Source of the DNA: PSRI01 sp041484195
GTDB lineage: Bacteria; Bacteroidota; Bacteroidia; Chitinophagales; Chitinophagaceae
Direction of reading: 5' to 3'
Assembly: GCA_041484195.1 (NCBI GenBank)
Contig: JBGPHC010000022.1
Location: 1 to 64,000, forward strand
DNA: 64,000 bases
Part shown: piece by piece, positions 1-8,991 of the stretch
Layout of the letters: each line of letters starts with the position of its first letter
Position numbering within the stretch: position 1 is the first letter of the stretch
Position numbers and translations under genes: made by a program
Notes under the pieces: generated by a model
The model's database searches: none
Told to the model about the DNA's origin: nothing
What the model saw: only the letters and a program-made list of their open reading frames with translations

Positions 1-824
1 AATTCCATTCTTGGTTCAGGAGTCCGGGCTTCGATCTTCGTCAACTTTCCACCTATAATAACGGGAATCAAACAGGCTAATGTACTTTCTGCATTTCGGA
101 TTTGATCTCTGATATCTGTCATTTGATCTAATATTAACCTATGGTAAGCAGGTAATTTAAACCATGATATTATGAGTTGATATTTGATAGAACAGAGTTT
201 TTTCCTTGATCTTTCCCGGCGTCAATCAAAGCTCAGGCAGGACCGCATTCCAATCAAAAAGCCCTCCGCGAAGGAGGGCTTTTTCTTACAAAGCTGCCGA
301 AGATTGTGAATTCACGGCCTGCTTTTTTGGGGTATGGATTAAAGGACCATGTTTGTGACATGATCTCAGGGTACGCTTTTACGGGGTCTTTCAGAGGTAA
401 TATTGTCAGGGTCTGGGAATATTGAATGAAGCCAGAACTGAACCTTGTAATTTATACAGTATGCCTGTGGGTTAGTAAACATACCCGGAATGAAACCCGG
501 CATCGTTAAATTAAATGTGACAGAAATACAAGTCCAAAATTTTCATTCCAATCCAATAATCCAGCATTGTCAATAACGCTCCTCAGGTTGAATTATTCTT
601 TCGGTGAATTTCTCTTTTTTTGGCGGAATTTTTGACACATATATACAGTATGTGATGATATTCAGTACACAGTGTCGCAGAAAACACGAGGAGTAATCAA
701 TTTGAATGTTTTATGCAATTGGCTTTTGTAAATATGATTTTCTGAATTATCAAATGGTAAGTTGACTGGAAAAGCAAGGGATCGAAATTATTTCTGTTGA
801 CGCTTCAATTCAATCCTATTTGAA
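1..824. other. Left-edge region without an assignable gene
   Basis: No gene can be assigned with confidence here. On the minus strand an open frame runs off the left edge from an ATG at 122 (about 40 codons, beginning MTDIRDQIRN) and stays open upstream of that ATG; it matches nothing I recognise and could be chance or the start of a truncated gene. A bidirectional hairpin terminator sits at 256-284. From about 300 to 824 I see only AT-rich noncoding sequence, which must hold the promoter of the secreted dehydrogenase-like gene starting at 825; no clean -7 box is visible close to that start. Confidence 0.4.
256..284. terminator. Bidirectional rho-independent terminator
   Basis: The stem GCCCTCC (261-267) pairs with GGAGGGC (273-279) around a 5-base loop. 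It is flanked by AAAAA on the left and TTTTT on the right, so a U-tract follows the hairpin in both directions. No confident gene end lies directly beside it in this window. Confidence 0.75.
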
Positions 825-2582
825 ATGACCAGGAGAAATCTCAGGACCCTGTTAGTAATCCAATGGCTGTTGATGGGATTTTATTCGCAGGAATCATTTT
901 CCCAAACAATCAGCTGGAATGGAGAAGTGTTCAAGATTGACACGCTTGCTGATCACCTGTCTTTTCCCTGGGAACTGACCTATGGTCCGGATGATTCACT
1001 CTGGGTAACGGAGGCAAGAAGTTATCAAATCATCAAGATTCATCCGGGAAACAAAGGCAAAAGAACCATACTGGATTTGAGTTCCGACAAGAATTTTTCC
1101 AATTGCAGCGGCGGCGGTTGCGCCATATGGCCACAGGGAGGCCTGATGGGATTGGCCATTCATCCAGATTTTAATACAGGCAAACGATATGTGTATGTGG
1201 CCTATGTATATCGAAGGATCGGCAATTGTCCTTCCGGCACTTCCAGTCCCTGTTATTACAATACCAAAATAGTCAGGTTCCTCTATCCTGCAACAGGATC
1301 TAATAGTTTCACACTTTGCTGTGGCGATACAATCATCAGTGATCTGCCGGGCAGCAATGATCACAATTCGGGAAGACTCGCAATCGGACCCGACAATAAA
1401 TTGTATTATACGATCGGCGATATGGGCGCAGGTCAGTTCAATAACTCGGGCAGGACCAATAATGCCCAGGATATTGATATTTATGAAGGGAAGATACTTA
1501 GGTTGAATCTCGAACCCGATCCTTCGCAGTCGGGTGGCGCCGAATGGATACCTGATGATAACCCATTTCCGGTACTTGCCGCTCCGGATTCCAAAAATGC
1601 TGTGTATTCGTTCGGACATCGCAATGCTCAGGGAATTGTTTGGGCGAACTCGGGAGGAACTTACAGATTATTCAGCGCCGAGCACGGCGATAAATCTGAT
1701 GACGAAATAAATGTAATTGAGCCTGGCGGCAATTACGGGTGGCCATTTGTAGCCGGTCTCTGCGAGAATAATTATGGCCTGCTGGATAATCCCGCCATCA
1801 CCGACAACGATAAACTGGCGAATATGACCGTGGGCCGGGAAGACACATTTTGTGCGAACCACAATGTAAGCCCTCCCATTTTTGGTTTATTCAACGCGGC
1901 CGCGGCCGATATTCCGGCAGACGGAAGCAATATTTTTACATGGCCAACTGTAGCTCCATCAAGCATTGATTTTTACAACCAGGGTTATATCCCGGGATGG
2001 AATAATTCCTTATTGGTCACTTCATTAAAATATGGTCTGTACAGGCTGAAACTCAAGACCCCGCCCGGAGACATTATAGACAGTTCGAGCACGGGTCAGG
2101 CCGTTGATACCATCCCCTATTTTCATGGTATCGGCCGGTTCAGGGATATTGCCATTTCACCGTCCGGGGATACCCTTTTCATAGCTGTGGATAGCAGCGG
2201 TTCCACTTCGGGGCCCACAGGGGGATTCAATGGAGGCAGCACCGGCACTCCTAATGCAGGAAGGATCCTGCGCGCGGTTTACCTGGCCGTTCTGGACGTA
2301 AAAGATAATAATGCTAAGGGAAGAACCGTTTATAGTCCGACCAGTGTCATTGTCTATCCAAACCCCACCAGGAACATTTTGAATATAGCGAGCAGGAAAG
2401 GAGAACATAAGCCATTGAGGGTGCAGCTTTTTGATATGACAGGGAAATTGGTTTTGGAAGCTACAAGCAGCGGAGACAATTTTTCAATAAATCTCGGGCA
2501 ATTGAACAGTGGAATGTATTTGCTCAGATTATATAATGCATACAAAGTTCCTATTGTCACAGAAAAAATCGTTTTGCAATAA
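825..2582 (+). CDS. Secreted glucose/sorbosone dehydrogenase-like beta-propeller with T9SS sorting domain
   Basis: This is a 585-residue secreted protein of the GSDH (soluble PQQ glucose / sorbosone dehydrogenase) family, expected to oxidise sugars or act as a sugar-binding six-bladed propeller outside the cell. Residues 1-27 form a signal peptide. Family landmarks follow: PWE (48-50), GLMGLAIHPDF (106-116), a candidate catalytic His in HNSGRLAIGPD (180-190), GHRNAQG (264-270), EHGD (286-289) and GGNYGWP (301-307). Residues from about 508 to the end, opening with YPNP, form a Por-type C-terminal sorting domain, so export through the T9SS is expected; gldJ, porV and porT lie in this window. 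It is monocistronic. The fold is clear, but PQQ dependence and the substrate are inferred. Confidence 0.87.
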   Translation: MTRRNLRTLLVIQWLLMGFYSQESFSQTISWNGEVFKIDTLADHLSFPWELTYGPDDSLWVTEARSYQIIKIHPGNKGKRTILDLSSDKNFSNCSGGGCAIWPQGGLMGLAIHPDFNTGKRYVYVAYVYRRIGNCPSGTSSPCYYNTKIVRFLYPATGSNSFTLCCGDTIISDLPGSNDHNSGRLAIGPDNKLYYTIGDMGAGQFNNSGRTNNAQDIDIYEGKILRLNLEPDPSQSGGAEWIPDDNPFPVLAAPDSKNAVYSFGHRNAQGIVWANSGGTYRLFSAEHGDKSDDEINVIEPGGNYGWPFVAGLCENNYGLLDNPAITDNDKLANMTVGREDTFCANHNVSPPIFGLFNAAAADIPADGSNIFTWPTVAPSSIDFYNQGYIPGWNNSLLVTSLKYGLYRLKLKTPPGDIIDSSSTGQAVDTIPYFHGIGRFRDIAISPSGDTLFIAVDSSGSTSGPTGGFNGGSTGTPNAGRILRAVYLAVLDVKDNNAKGRTVYSPTSVIVYPNPTRNILNIASRKGEHKPLRVQLFDMTGKLVLEATSSGDNFSINLGQLNSGMYLLRLYNAYKVPIVTEKIVLQ

Positions 2583-2645
2583 ATTCTTTCTCAAGTTAAT
2601 CAGGCTCGTCTTTTTTTCTCATGTTGTAGTTGGTTTAAAGCAAAA

Positions 2646-2669
2646 GGCAACCACCAGAGGGTGGTTGCC
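2646..2669 (-). terminator. Strong hairpin terminator, minus-strand orientation
   Basis: A perfect 10 bp stem (GGCAACCACC, 2646-2655, with GGTGGTTGCC, 2660-2669) closes a 4-base loop. Read on the minus strand it is followed by TTTTGCTTT, so it terminates leftward transcription. It lies 34 bp past the stop of the small minus-strand frame at 2704-2922, and 64 bp past the plus-strand dehydrogenase-like gene, for which it could also act as a hairpin. Confidence 0.8.
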
Positions 2670-2703
2670 CTAATGCTATTATTGGGGGTTAGTAAGAAGC
2701 TAT

Positions 2704-2922
2704 TTATTCATAATTTATAAACCAATACGGATCCGGCTTGTTAGCAGGCATTTCTGGCATGCCATCGGGGTAATACCATGAATATATCTTTTGGTTGATG
2801 AGCTCCAGTTCTGAAATATTCCTGGTAGTAGGAAGCTGGTAATTATCAAGACAGGATAACACAGCCAGATAATTGATCTTTTGTGCCGCCGGCACAATCG
2901 GGTTCATAGGGATGGTGAACAT
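2704..2922 (-). CDS. Small hypothetical protein (72 aa)
   Basis: I do not recognise this protein. The frame opens with ATG at 2922 (a second Met lies at codon 6) and ends with a proline- and aromatic-rich tail (PEMPANKPDPYWFINYE). It has no signal peptide, no membrane segment and only one cysteine. The main argument that it is real is position: a perfect rho-independent terminator in the same orientation begins 34 bp beyond its stop. An overlapping frame on the same strand (2715-2897) has no comparable support. It could also be the remnant of a longer gene. The neighbouring stretch 2923-3127 shows nothing else. Confidence 0.35.
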   Translation of the reverse strand: MFTIPMNPIVPAAQKINYLAVLSCLDNYQLPTTRNISELELINQKIYSWYYPDGMPEMPANKPDPYWFINYE

Positions 2923-3127
2923 AATCCGGGTTTTAGGGTAAGAAATAAAACAGAAACGGAGCGTATATGGCTTTAGTGTTGATCCATGATAATTCTATTT
3001 GAAATGACAGTAATCCTCGATGCAAAGAAGGCTTCGATGCCTCTGGACGGACAGGAACCAGGTATGGAATGAAGGCGAGACTGAGCAAAATTAGATCATC
3101 ACGGAAACGGATGAGCGAAGGCAGGCA

Positions 3128-4531
3128 TCAATCAGGTAGCCTGCCAACCATTTTAGTCGGGTCAACCCATTCGTCGAATTCCGCAGGGGTGAGATAGCCC
3201 AGCTTCACCGCCATTTCCTTAAGGGTAGTTCCTTCCTTTAGCGCCTTCTGGGCAATTTCAGCGGCTTTGTAATAACCTATTTTAGGATTGAGCGCCGTGA
3301 CCAGCATCAATGAATTTTCAACATGTTTCCTGATATTGGCTTCAATGGGCTCAATTCCTGCCGCGCACTTATCGTTGAAACTTATGCACCCTTCGCCGAT
3401 CAGCCTGGCGCTATGCAGGTAATTATAGATGATCACGGGCTTAAACACATTCAATTCGAATTGCCCGGTGGCGCCGCCAATATTTATGGCTACGTCATTT
3501 CCCATCACCTGTGCCGCAATCATGGTCAAGGCTTCGCACTGGGTGGGGTTCACCTTGCCTGGCATGATGGAAGACCCGGGCTCATTGTCCGGAATATGAA
3601 GTTCTCCTATGCCACTACGTGGTCCCGACGCGAGCATGCGGATATCGTTGGCAATTTTCATAAGGCTCACAGCGGTGGTTTTCAACGCTCCGTGCGACTC
3701 CACGATCGCGTCATGTGCGGCCAGAGCCTCAAATTTATTTGCGGCAGTCGCGAAGGGAATGCCAGTTAGCCGGGCAATATGCTTCGCCACATTTTCCGCG
3801 AATCCCGGAGGCGTATTGATGCCCGTTCCCACTGCAGTTCCGCCCAGAGCCAGTTCAGACAGATGCGGCAGGCTATTACGGATGGCCTTCATCGCATGGT
3901 CCAATTGAGAAACATATCCGCTGAATTCCTGCCCCACTGTGAGCGGCGTTGCGTCCATAAAATGCGTGCGTCCGATCTTCACCAATTTCATATACTTCTT
4001 ACTTTTCGCGGCCAGGGTATTTCGCAATTTTTCGATCCCCGGTATCGTGCATTCCATCAGCATACGATATGCGGCAATATGCATGGCGGTTGGAAAAGTA
4101 TCGTTGCTGGATTGTGATTTATTGACGTCATCATTAGGGTGAAGGAATTTTTCTTTGTCACCCAGCTTGCCTCCCTGGATCACATGTCCGCGATAGGCAA
4201 TCACTTCATTCACATTCATATTGCTCTGAGTGCCGCTACCTGTTTGCCATACCACCAGGGGAAATGAATCGTCTAATTTTCCCTGCAGGATCTCATCGCA
4301 GACCTTACCAATGAGATCAGATTTTTCCTTCGACAAAATGCCCGCTTCAAAATTGGTGATGGCTGCAGCTTTCTTCAGAAAGGCAAATCCATAAATGATC
4401 TCTTTGGGCATCCTGTTAATATCCCTCGCGATCTTAAAATTTTCAATACTGCGTTGAGTCTGGGCACCATAATATGCATTTGCCGGAACTTTCACTTCGC
4501 CCATGGTATCTTTTTCAATTCTGTATTCCAT
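3128..4531 (-). CDS. fumC: Class II fumarate hydratase
   Basis: Fumarase C hydrates fumarate to L-malate in the TCA cycle as a cytosolic homotetramer that needs no iron-sulfur cluster. The 467-residue length is the family norm. Visible motifs are GSGTQSNMNVNE (98-109), SSNDTFPTAMH (141-151), GRTHFMDATP with the conserved His (187-196), and the fumarase/aspartase signature GSSIMPGKVNP (319-329) that carries the catalytic serine loop. The ATG at 4531 is preceded by a perfect minus-strand -7 box (TAATTTTG, 4551-4558). It is divergent from the fucosidase gene and monocistronic. Related lyases such as aspartase are less likely given the class II fumarase-type sequence throughout. Confidence 0.97.
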   Translation of the reverse strand: MEYRIEKDTMGEVKVPANAYYGAQTQRSIENFKIARDINRMPKEIIYGFAFLKKAAAITNFEAGILSKEKSDLIGKVCDEILQGKLDDSFPLVVWQTGSGTQSNMNVNEVIAYRGHVIQGGKLGDKEKFLHPNDDVNKSQSSNDTFPTAMHIAAYRMLMECTIPGIEKLRNTLAAKSKKYMKLVKIGRTHFMDATPLTVGQEFSGYVSQLDHAMKAIRNSLPHLSELALGGTAVGTGINTPPGFAENVAKHIARLTGIPFATAANKFEALAAHDAIVESHGALKTTAVSLMKIANDIRMLASGPRSGIGELHIPDNEPGSSIMPGKVNPTQCEALTMIAAQVMGNDVAINIGGATGQFELNVFKPVIIYNYLHSARLIGEGCISFNDKCAAGIEPIEANIRKHVENSLMLVTALNPKIGYYKAAEIAQKALKEGTTLKEMAVKLGYLTPAEFDEWVDPTKMVGRLPD

Positions 4532-4550
4532 TTAGGTCTGTTTAGAGCCG

Positions 4551-4558
4551 CAAAATTA
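4551..4558 (-). promoter_or_regulatory. -7 promoter box of fumC
   Basis: TAATTTTG on the minus strand matches the Bacteroidota -7 consensus TAnnTTTG exactly and lies 20 bp before the fumC ATG, leaving a short leader. No convincing -33 TTG was found at the usual spacing. Confidence 0.6.
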
Positions 4559-4606
4559 GTGGTTATGTTGCAAGGATGGTTTATTTTACAGGGTAATTCC
4601 ATACTT

Positions 4607-6043
4607 ATGCTTCGGTTTATTCTATATCTCAGTTGCCTATTAATTTTGAAAGAAGCAAGAACCCAGGATCTGCAACCAGTCAGGCCAATTCCCACACAGG
4701 CACAGGAGAAATGGCAGGATATGGAATTCTACCTTTTCGTTCATTTCGGACCGAATACATTTACAGATAAAGAATGGGGCAAAGGTGACGAACCAGAAGA
4801 CTCATTCAATCCAAGCCGCCTGGATTGCCGGCAATGGTGCCGCATCGCGAAGGCAGCGGGCGCTAAAGGCATCATCATTACCGCCAAACATCACGACGGA
4901 TTTTGCTTATGGCCTAGCAAATATTCAAAACATACCGTAAAACAGAGTAAATGGCAGTTGGGCAAGGGCGATGTGTTAAGGGATCTGTCTCGCGCCTGCA
5001 AGGAATATGGGCTGAAATTCGGCGTATATATTTCTCCCTGGGACCGGAATCACCCCGACTATGGGACCCCCGCTTATAATAGAGTATATGTGAATACCAT
5101 GAAAGAAATTTTTGCCAGGTACGGTCCCATTTGGGAACTGTGGTGGGATGGCGCGAATGGCGAAGGACCTAATGGCAAGAAGCAGGTGTACGATTTTAAA
5201 CTGTTTGAGAAAACCATACGTAAGATTTCCCCCAATACCATTGTGTTCAGTGATATTGGCCCGGATATCCGCTGGGTGGGCAATGAAAGGGGCATTTCCG
5301 GGGAAACCAATTGGAATCTACTGGATACCGCTGGGTTCACTCGCGGAGCCGGGGCACCTCCCACCGATACTTTGAACCAGGGGAATATGTATGGCAGGAA
5401 TTGGATGCCTGCGGAATGTGATGTCAGCATCCGCCCGGGATGGTTTTATCACCAGGAAGAAGACAATAAGGTGAAAAGCCCTGAACAATTATTTGGTTTG
5501 TATTTGAAATCCGTAGGGAGAGGCTCAAACTTATTATTGAATGTGCCTCCCGACAGAAGAGGGCTGATCCATGAAAATGATTCTGCCGCTTTGATGGGGT
5601 TCAGGAAAATGAGGGAAGAGAATTTTAAATATGACCTGCTTAAGAATGAATCCATACAAATTGTGGACCGGCAAAATCAAAGGATAACATTCCGGCTCAA
5701 CGACAATAACGCGAAATCTTTCGACAGCATACCCTTCAATGGTTCTTCATCTGTTTATATCAAACTCAAATCCAAACGCAAGATCAATTGCATCCAGTTG
5801 CAGGAACCAATTGCAATGGGGCAAAGAGTAAGTGCATTCAGTGTGTTATTATTAAATGAAAGGGATGAACCCATACAGGAAATAAGGGGAACCACGATCG
5901 GGAGAAAGAGGATCCTGACCTTTCCCACTGCTGAACCTTCGGCCATCAGCATCACCATTGACAAGAGTAAAGGCTTGCCCCTACTTAGCGAGGTTGCAGG
6001 ATACCTGATCACGAATGGAATGACGGCTCAGAAAAATCTTTGA
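4607..6043 (+). CDS. Alpha-L-fucosidase, GH29
   Basis: This is a secreted glycoside hydrolase family 29 enzyme that removes terminal alpha-L-fucose from glycans. The frame is open from 4454, but that stretch overlaps fumC and lacks a signal sequence, so I take the ATG at 4607 (478 aa), where a hydrophobic export signal begins (residues 1-20). Motifs: HFG (46-48), KHHDGF (94-99) in the active-site barrel, and the nucleophile Asp181 in ELWWDGA. A C-terminal beta-rich domain follows from about residue 340. It is divergent from fumC and convergent with the enoyl-CoA hydratase gene, so probably monocistronic. A second GH29 gene starts at 10725 but shares only family-level similarity, suggesting different linkage preferences. 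Confidence 0.9.
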   Translation: MLRFILYLSCLLILKEARTQDLQPVRPIPTQAQEKWQDMEFYLFVHFGPNTFTDKEWGKGDEPEDSFNPSRLDCRQWCRIAKAAGAKGIIITAKHHDGFCLWPSKYSKHTVKQSKWQLGKGDVLRDLSRACKEYGLKFGVYISPWDRNHPDYGTPAYNRVYVNTMKEIFARYGPIWELWWDGANGEGPNGKKQVYDFKLFEKTIRKISPNTIVFSDIGPDIRWVGNERGISGETNWNLLDTAGFTRGAGAPPTDTLNQGNMYGRNWMPAECDVSIRPGWFYHQEEDNKVKSPEQLFGLYLKSVGRGSNLLLNVPPDRRGLIHENDSAALMGFRKMREENFKYDLLKNESIQIVDRQNQRITFRLNDNNAKSFDSIPFNGSSSVYIKLKSKRKINCIQLQEPIAMGQRVSAFSVLLLNERDEPIQEIRGTTIGRKRILTFPTAEPSAISITIDKSKGLPLLSEVAGYLITNGMTAQKNL

Positions 6044-6053
6044 ATGGTCAATT

Positions 6054-6833
6054 CTATTTACCCTTGAATACCGGGATCCTTTTTTCCAGAAATGCGGTCA
6101 CTCCTTCTTTCATATCTTCAGTGTCGAAGCAGTCTCCAAAAGTTTTTAATTCTTCTACAAAACCTCTGTCGCCTGATTCATTCCACGCAAGGTTGGCGCA
6201 GCGAATGCAACCGGCAACAGCCAGGGGAGCTTTGGAATTGATCAATTGGAGGATGGCAATGGCTTTCGGCAATAATTCTTCCGGCGTGGTAACCGTATTC
6301 ACCAAACCATATTGCATCGCAGTCTGGGCGTCAATCATATTGCCGCTTATGAGTAATTCAATCGCCCTTCCCTTCCCTACCAGCCGGGTCAGTCTTTGAG
6401 TGCCGCCATAACCTGGTAACAGACCCAGATTCACTTCGGGCTGTCCAAACCTGGCATTCGCGGATGCAATCCTGAAATGACAAGCCATGGCCAATTCGCA
6501 GCCACCGCCCAAAGCAAAACCATTTACTGCCGCTATGATGGGTTTAGGGGAATCCTCAATTCGTAAGAAAATATCCTGTCCTTTTTCAGCCATGGCCATT
6601 CCTTCTTCCCGATTCAGGCCTTTGAACTCACTGATATCCGCACCTGCCACAAAGGCTTTTGGACCGGATCCCGTAATGATGGCTGACTTGATGAGCGCAT
6701 TGCTATAGATTTCGTCCACGGTTTCGTCCAATTCCCCAATGACGGCTGCATTCAAGGCATTGAGCTTATCGGGCCGGTGGATGGTAATGGTGAAAATCCC
6801 ATTTTCCAAAGTAGTGAGAATCGTCTGATACAT
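6054..6833 (-). CDS. Enoyl-CoA hydratase (crotonase family)
   Basis: The 259-residue protein has the standard crotonase length and fold. It would add water across trans-2-enoyl-CoA thioesters in fatty-acid or amino-acid degradation. The oxyanion-hole segments are AFVAGADISE (60-69) and GFALGGGCE (105-113). Both catalytic glutamates of true hydratases are present, Glu113 and Glu133 (the latter in FGQPEVNLG). A C-terminal trimerisation helix is retained. It lies 90 bp downstream of the B12-binding mutase domain gene on the same strand, which suggests a propionyl- or branched-chain acyl-CoA context. Exact substrate chain length cannot be read from sequence. Confidence 0.92.
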   Translation of the reverse strand: MYQTILTTLENGIFTITIHRPDKLNALNAAVIGELDETVDEIYSNALIKSAIITGSGPKAFVAGADISEFKGLNREEGMAMAEKGQDIFLRIEDSPKPIIAAVNGFALGGGCELAMACHFRIASANARFGQPEVNLGLLPGYGGTQRLTRLVGKGRAIELLISGNMIDAQTAMQYGLVNTVTTPEELLPKAIAILQLINSKAPLAVAGCIRCANLAWNESGDRGFVEELKTFGDCFDTEDMKEGVTAFLEKRIPVFKGK

Positions 6834-6923
6834 ATTATCAATAGGATTTAATCTTGATGAGGAATTCCTGTACTCATTTCATGACTCCCAGGCATAGCTG
6901 CAGATCAGGGCCCCTCTCTCAAC

Positions 6924-7343
6924 TTAGAATGAACGATGCTCCCTCACCCATTCCCTGATATAGGACGCGATTTCTCCGGTGGGCGTTCCGGGCGCGAATA
7001 ATTCTCCCACTCCCATTTTCCGCAGTTGCTTCATATCATCTTCAGGAATGATGCCGCCTCCTGTGAGCAGCACTTCATCCATTCCCTGCTCTTTCATCAA
7101 TTGAATGATTTTAGGGAACACTGTATTATGCGCGCCGCTCAGGATGCTGACGCCAATCGCATCCACATCTTCCTGCAGGGCCGCATGCACCACCATTTCG
7201 GGCGTCTGCCTCAGACCGGTATAGATCACTTCCATTCCCGCATCGCGTAGTGAAGCCGCAATCACTTTGGCGCCCCGGTCATGTCCGTCCAGCCCTACTT
7301 TGGCTACCAATACCCTGATGGGCCTTTGAGAAATTTTGCTCAT
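6924..7343 (-). CDS. Stand-alone cobalamin-binding domain of an acyl-CoA mutase
   Basis: This 139-residue protein is the small B12-binding subunit of a methylmalonyl-CoA mutase-type enzyme. It holds adenosylcobalamin while a separate catalytic subunit performs the carbon-skeleton rearrangement. The signature DxHxxG is seen at 19-24 (DGHDRG), with the Ser/Leu motif SILSGAH (66-72) and the glycine loop GGGII (95-99), so all cobalamin-binding landmarks are intact. The catalytic subunit is not in this window. Genes on either side on the same strand are the enoyl-CoA hydratase (90 bp downstream) and a GT39 glycosyltransferase (56 bp upstream). Methylmalonyl-, isobutyryl- or ethylmalonyl-CoA mutase cannot be separated from this subunit alone. 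Confidence 0.9.
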   Translation of the reverse strand: MSKISQRPIRVLVAKVGLDGHDRGAKVIAASLRDAGMEVIYTGLRQTPEMVVHAALQEDVDAIGVSILSGAHNTVFPKIIQLMKEQGMDEVLLTGGGIIPEDDMKQLRKMGVGELFAPGTPTGEIASYIREWVREHRSF

Positions 7344-7399
7344 CCTGTTATTCTTATGAAGAAGATATTCAAAATTAAGTAAAGCAACTCAAACCGTAT

Positions 7400-8938
7400 T
7401 CAACGGGTAAATTTGCTTTCCTGTTCCATTACGGATTGGGCAATCATTTCATTCACTTTCTCATTTCCATTTTGATAAAGTATGATCTTGATTCCGTTTT
7501 CTCTCGCCAGGGGATTGCTGATGGAATCCATGACAGTCATTCTCTCAAATTGCTGAAACACCAGGTCGTCCTTGTCGGGAATCTGGTGGGCCACCAAAAT
7601 CAGGTTCCTAATATTGTATTGCTTCGGCATCCAAAAAAGGAAGGAAGCATTATCGCTGTACACTTCAGGGAGGCCAACGCGGGGACCATAATAATTCAAA
7701 GCTCCTGCAAAGTAATAGGCCCTGCAATACACCATGGTCCGGGTCCGTTCTTCAGGTGCCAGACCCTTATAAACCAATGCAGCTTTTTCCGAAGTTTCCC
7801 TCCACTCAATCATGTCGGCGAAATCCTGGGGCAGTGCATGATTTTTCTGGTCCTCCCATCTCAGGGCTCCGGATTTTTCAATTTTTCCTGACTCATAATA
7901 ACGGGCCAATTTCTTGGGTTTTGCTATTGGCATCAGTATGGGAAAGATTAAAATTCCCAGGCAAACGGGTATTAGAACCATGATATATCTCCAAAAGCGG
8001 TGGCGGAGAGCCGTTAGCTTTTCCAGGTAACTCGCTCCGATTGCAAATAATACCGGGTAGGCTCCCACTGTATAATAGTCTTTTCCATGAAGCAGGAGTA
8101 ATAATACAATCACGATAATATAAGCCAATGCGAATGGCCGAAGTTTCTGCCCTTGCCTGGAAATGCCAGCGTAGTAGAGTCCAAATATCCAGATAAAAGC
8201 ACAGGGCAGGAAAATCACCAACTGGCTGATCAGGAACTTGATCGGATCGATGAACTGCAATTGTTCCTGCTGCAATTCTGCCATGTGTTTCAACACGGGA
8301 AAGCGATGCTGGTATTGCCACAGAAGATTGGGAAGGAAGATGAGAAAGGCCAGGAGGACCGAAAGGTATAAGTGTTTATGGAGGAATATTTTTCTTTGGC
8401 GGCTGAGCAGAAAGGCCAACAGGATGCTGCAGGCATAGAATGCTACGGAATATTTGCTCATCATGCCCAGGCCGGTGGCGAGGCCGAACAGGTAGAGCCA
8501 TTTATTATTTAACGATTGCAGATAACGGAGCAGGCTAAAGGCAATAAGTGTCCAGAAAAATGCGTCCAGAAAATTGGGATGGAAAAAATAGAAGAGCCTG
8601 ATGTAGCCTGTAAACAGGAATGGCAGGAAGGCGAGTATGATAGCAAAATATCCACCACCCAGTGATCTTACCATTTTAGCCACCAGCAGGAATGTGAGGG
8701 ATCCCGCCAGGGCCGGCCAGAATTTGATCCAGAACATGCCCGCACCCATGAAATTGGATATGGCCGCAAGGACCGACATCAGGGGAGGCACTTCCATAAA
8801 ACCCCATGCCAGGTGATGCCCTTCGGCAAGGTACAGGTATTCGTCGCGATGAGGTTGATAAAATGGATCTGCCAGAAAAAACGGAAGCAGAAATTTGATA
8901 ATTACCAGCAGGTATATGAGCCCGTTGAAGCGTTTCAT
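7400..8938 (-). CDS. GT39/ArnT-like membrane glycosyltransferase
   Basis: This 512-residue integral membrane protein belongs to the dolichyl/undecaprenyl-phosphate-sugar mannosyltransferase-like superfamily (GT39, ArnT fold). Such enzymes transfer a sugar from a polyprenyl-phosphate donor to lipids or proteins on the outer face of the inner membrane. Around ten hydrophobic segments fill residues 5-340. The first loop carries the acidic pair of the family in YQPHRDEYLYLAEG (Asp32, Glu33). A soluble C-terminal domain follows from about 345. It lies 53 bp after gltX and 56 bp before the mutase-domain gene on the same strand, so read-through is possible. Donor and acceptor are unknown. Confidence 0.82.
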   Translation of the reverse strand: MKRFNGLIYLLVIIKFLLPFFLADPFYQPHRDEYLYLAEGHHLAWGFMEVPPLMSVLAAISNFMGAGMFWIKFWPALAGSLTFLLVAKMVRSLGGGYFAIILAFLPFLFTGYIRLFYFFHPNFLDAFFWTLIAFSLLRYLQSLNNKWLYLFGLATGLGMMSKYSVAFYACSILLAFLLSRQRKIFLHKHLYLSVLLAFLIFLPNLLWQYQHRFPVLKHMAELQQEQLQFIDPIKFLISQLVIFLPCAFIWIFGLYYAGISRQGQKLRPFALAYIIVIVLLLLLHGKDYYTVGAYPVLFAIGASYLEKLTALRHRFWRYIMVLIPVCLGILIFPILMPIAKPKKLARYYESGKIEKSGALRWEDQKNHALPQDFADMIEWRETSEKAALVYKGLAPEERTRTMVYCRAYYFAGALNYYGPRVGLPEVYSDNASFLFWMPKQYNIRNLILVAHQIPDKDDLVFQQFERMTVMDSISNPLARENGIKIILYQNGNEKVNEMIAQSVMEQESKFTR

Positions 8939-8991
8939 GAAAACAGGGATTTATCAGAAAGTTACTAAAGTACCTCTGATTGCCAAGTCCC

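Noticed and set aside
996..1619. 207-codon minus-strand frame inside the dehydrogenase-like gene
   Set aside because: It is antisense to a clear propeller gene, has no recognisable motif and its composition mirrors the real gene.
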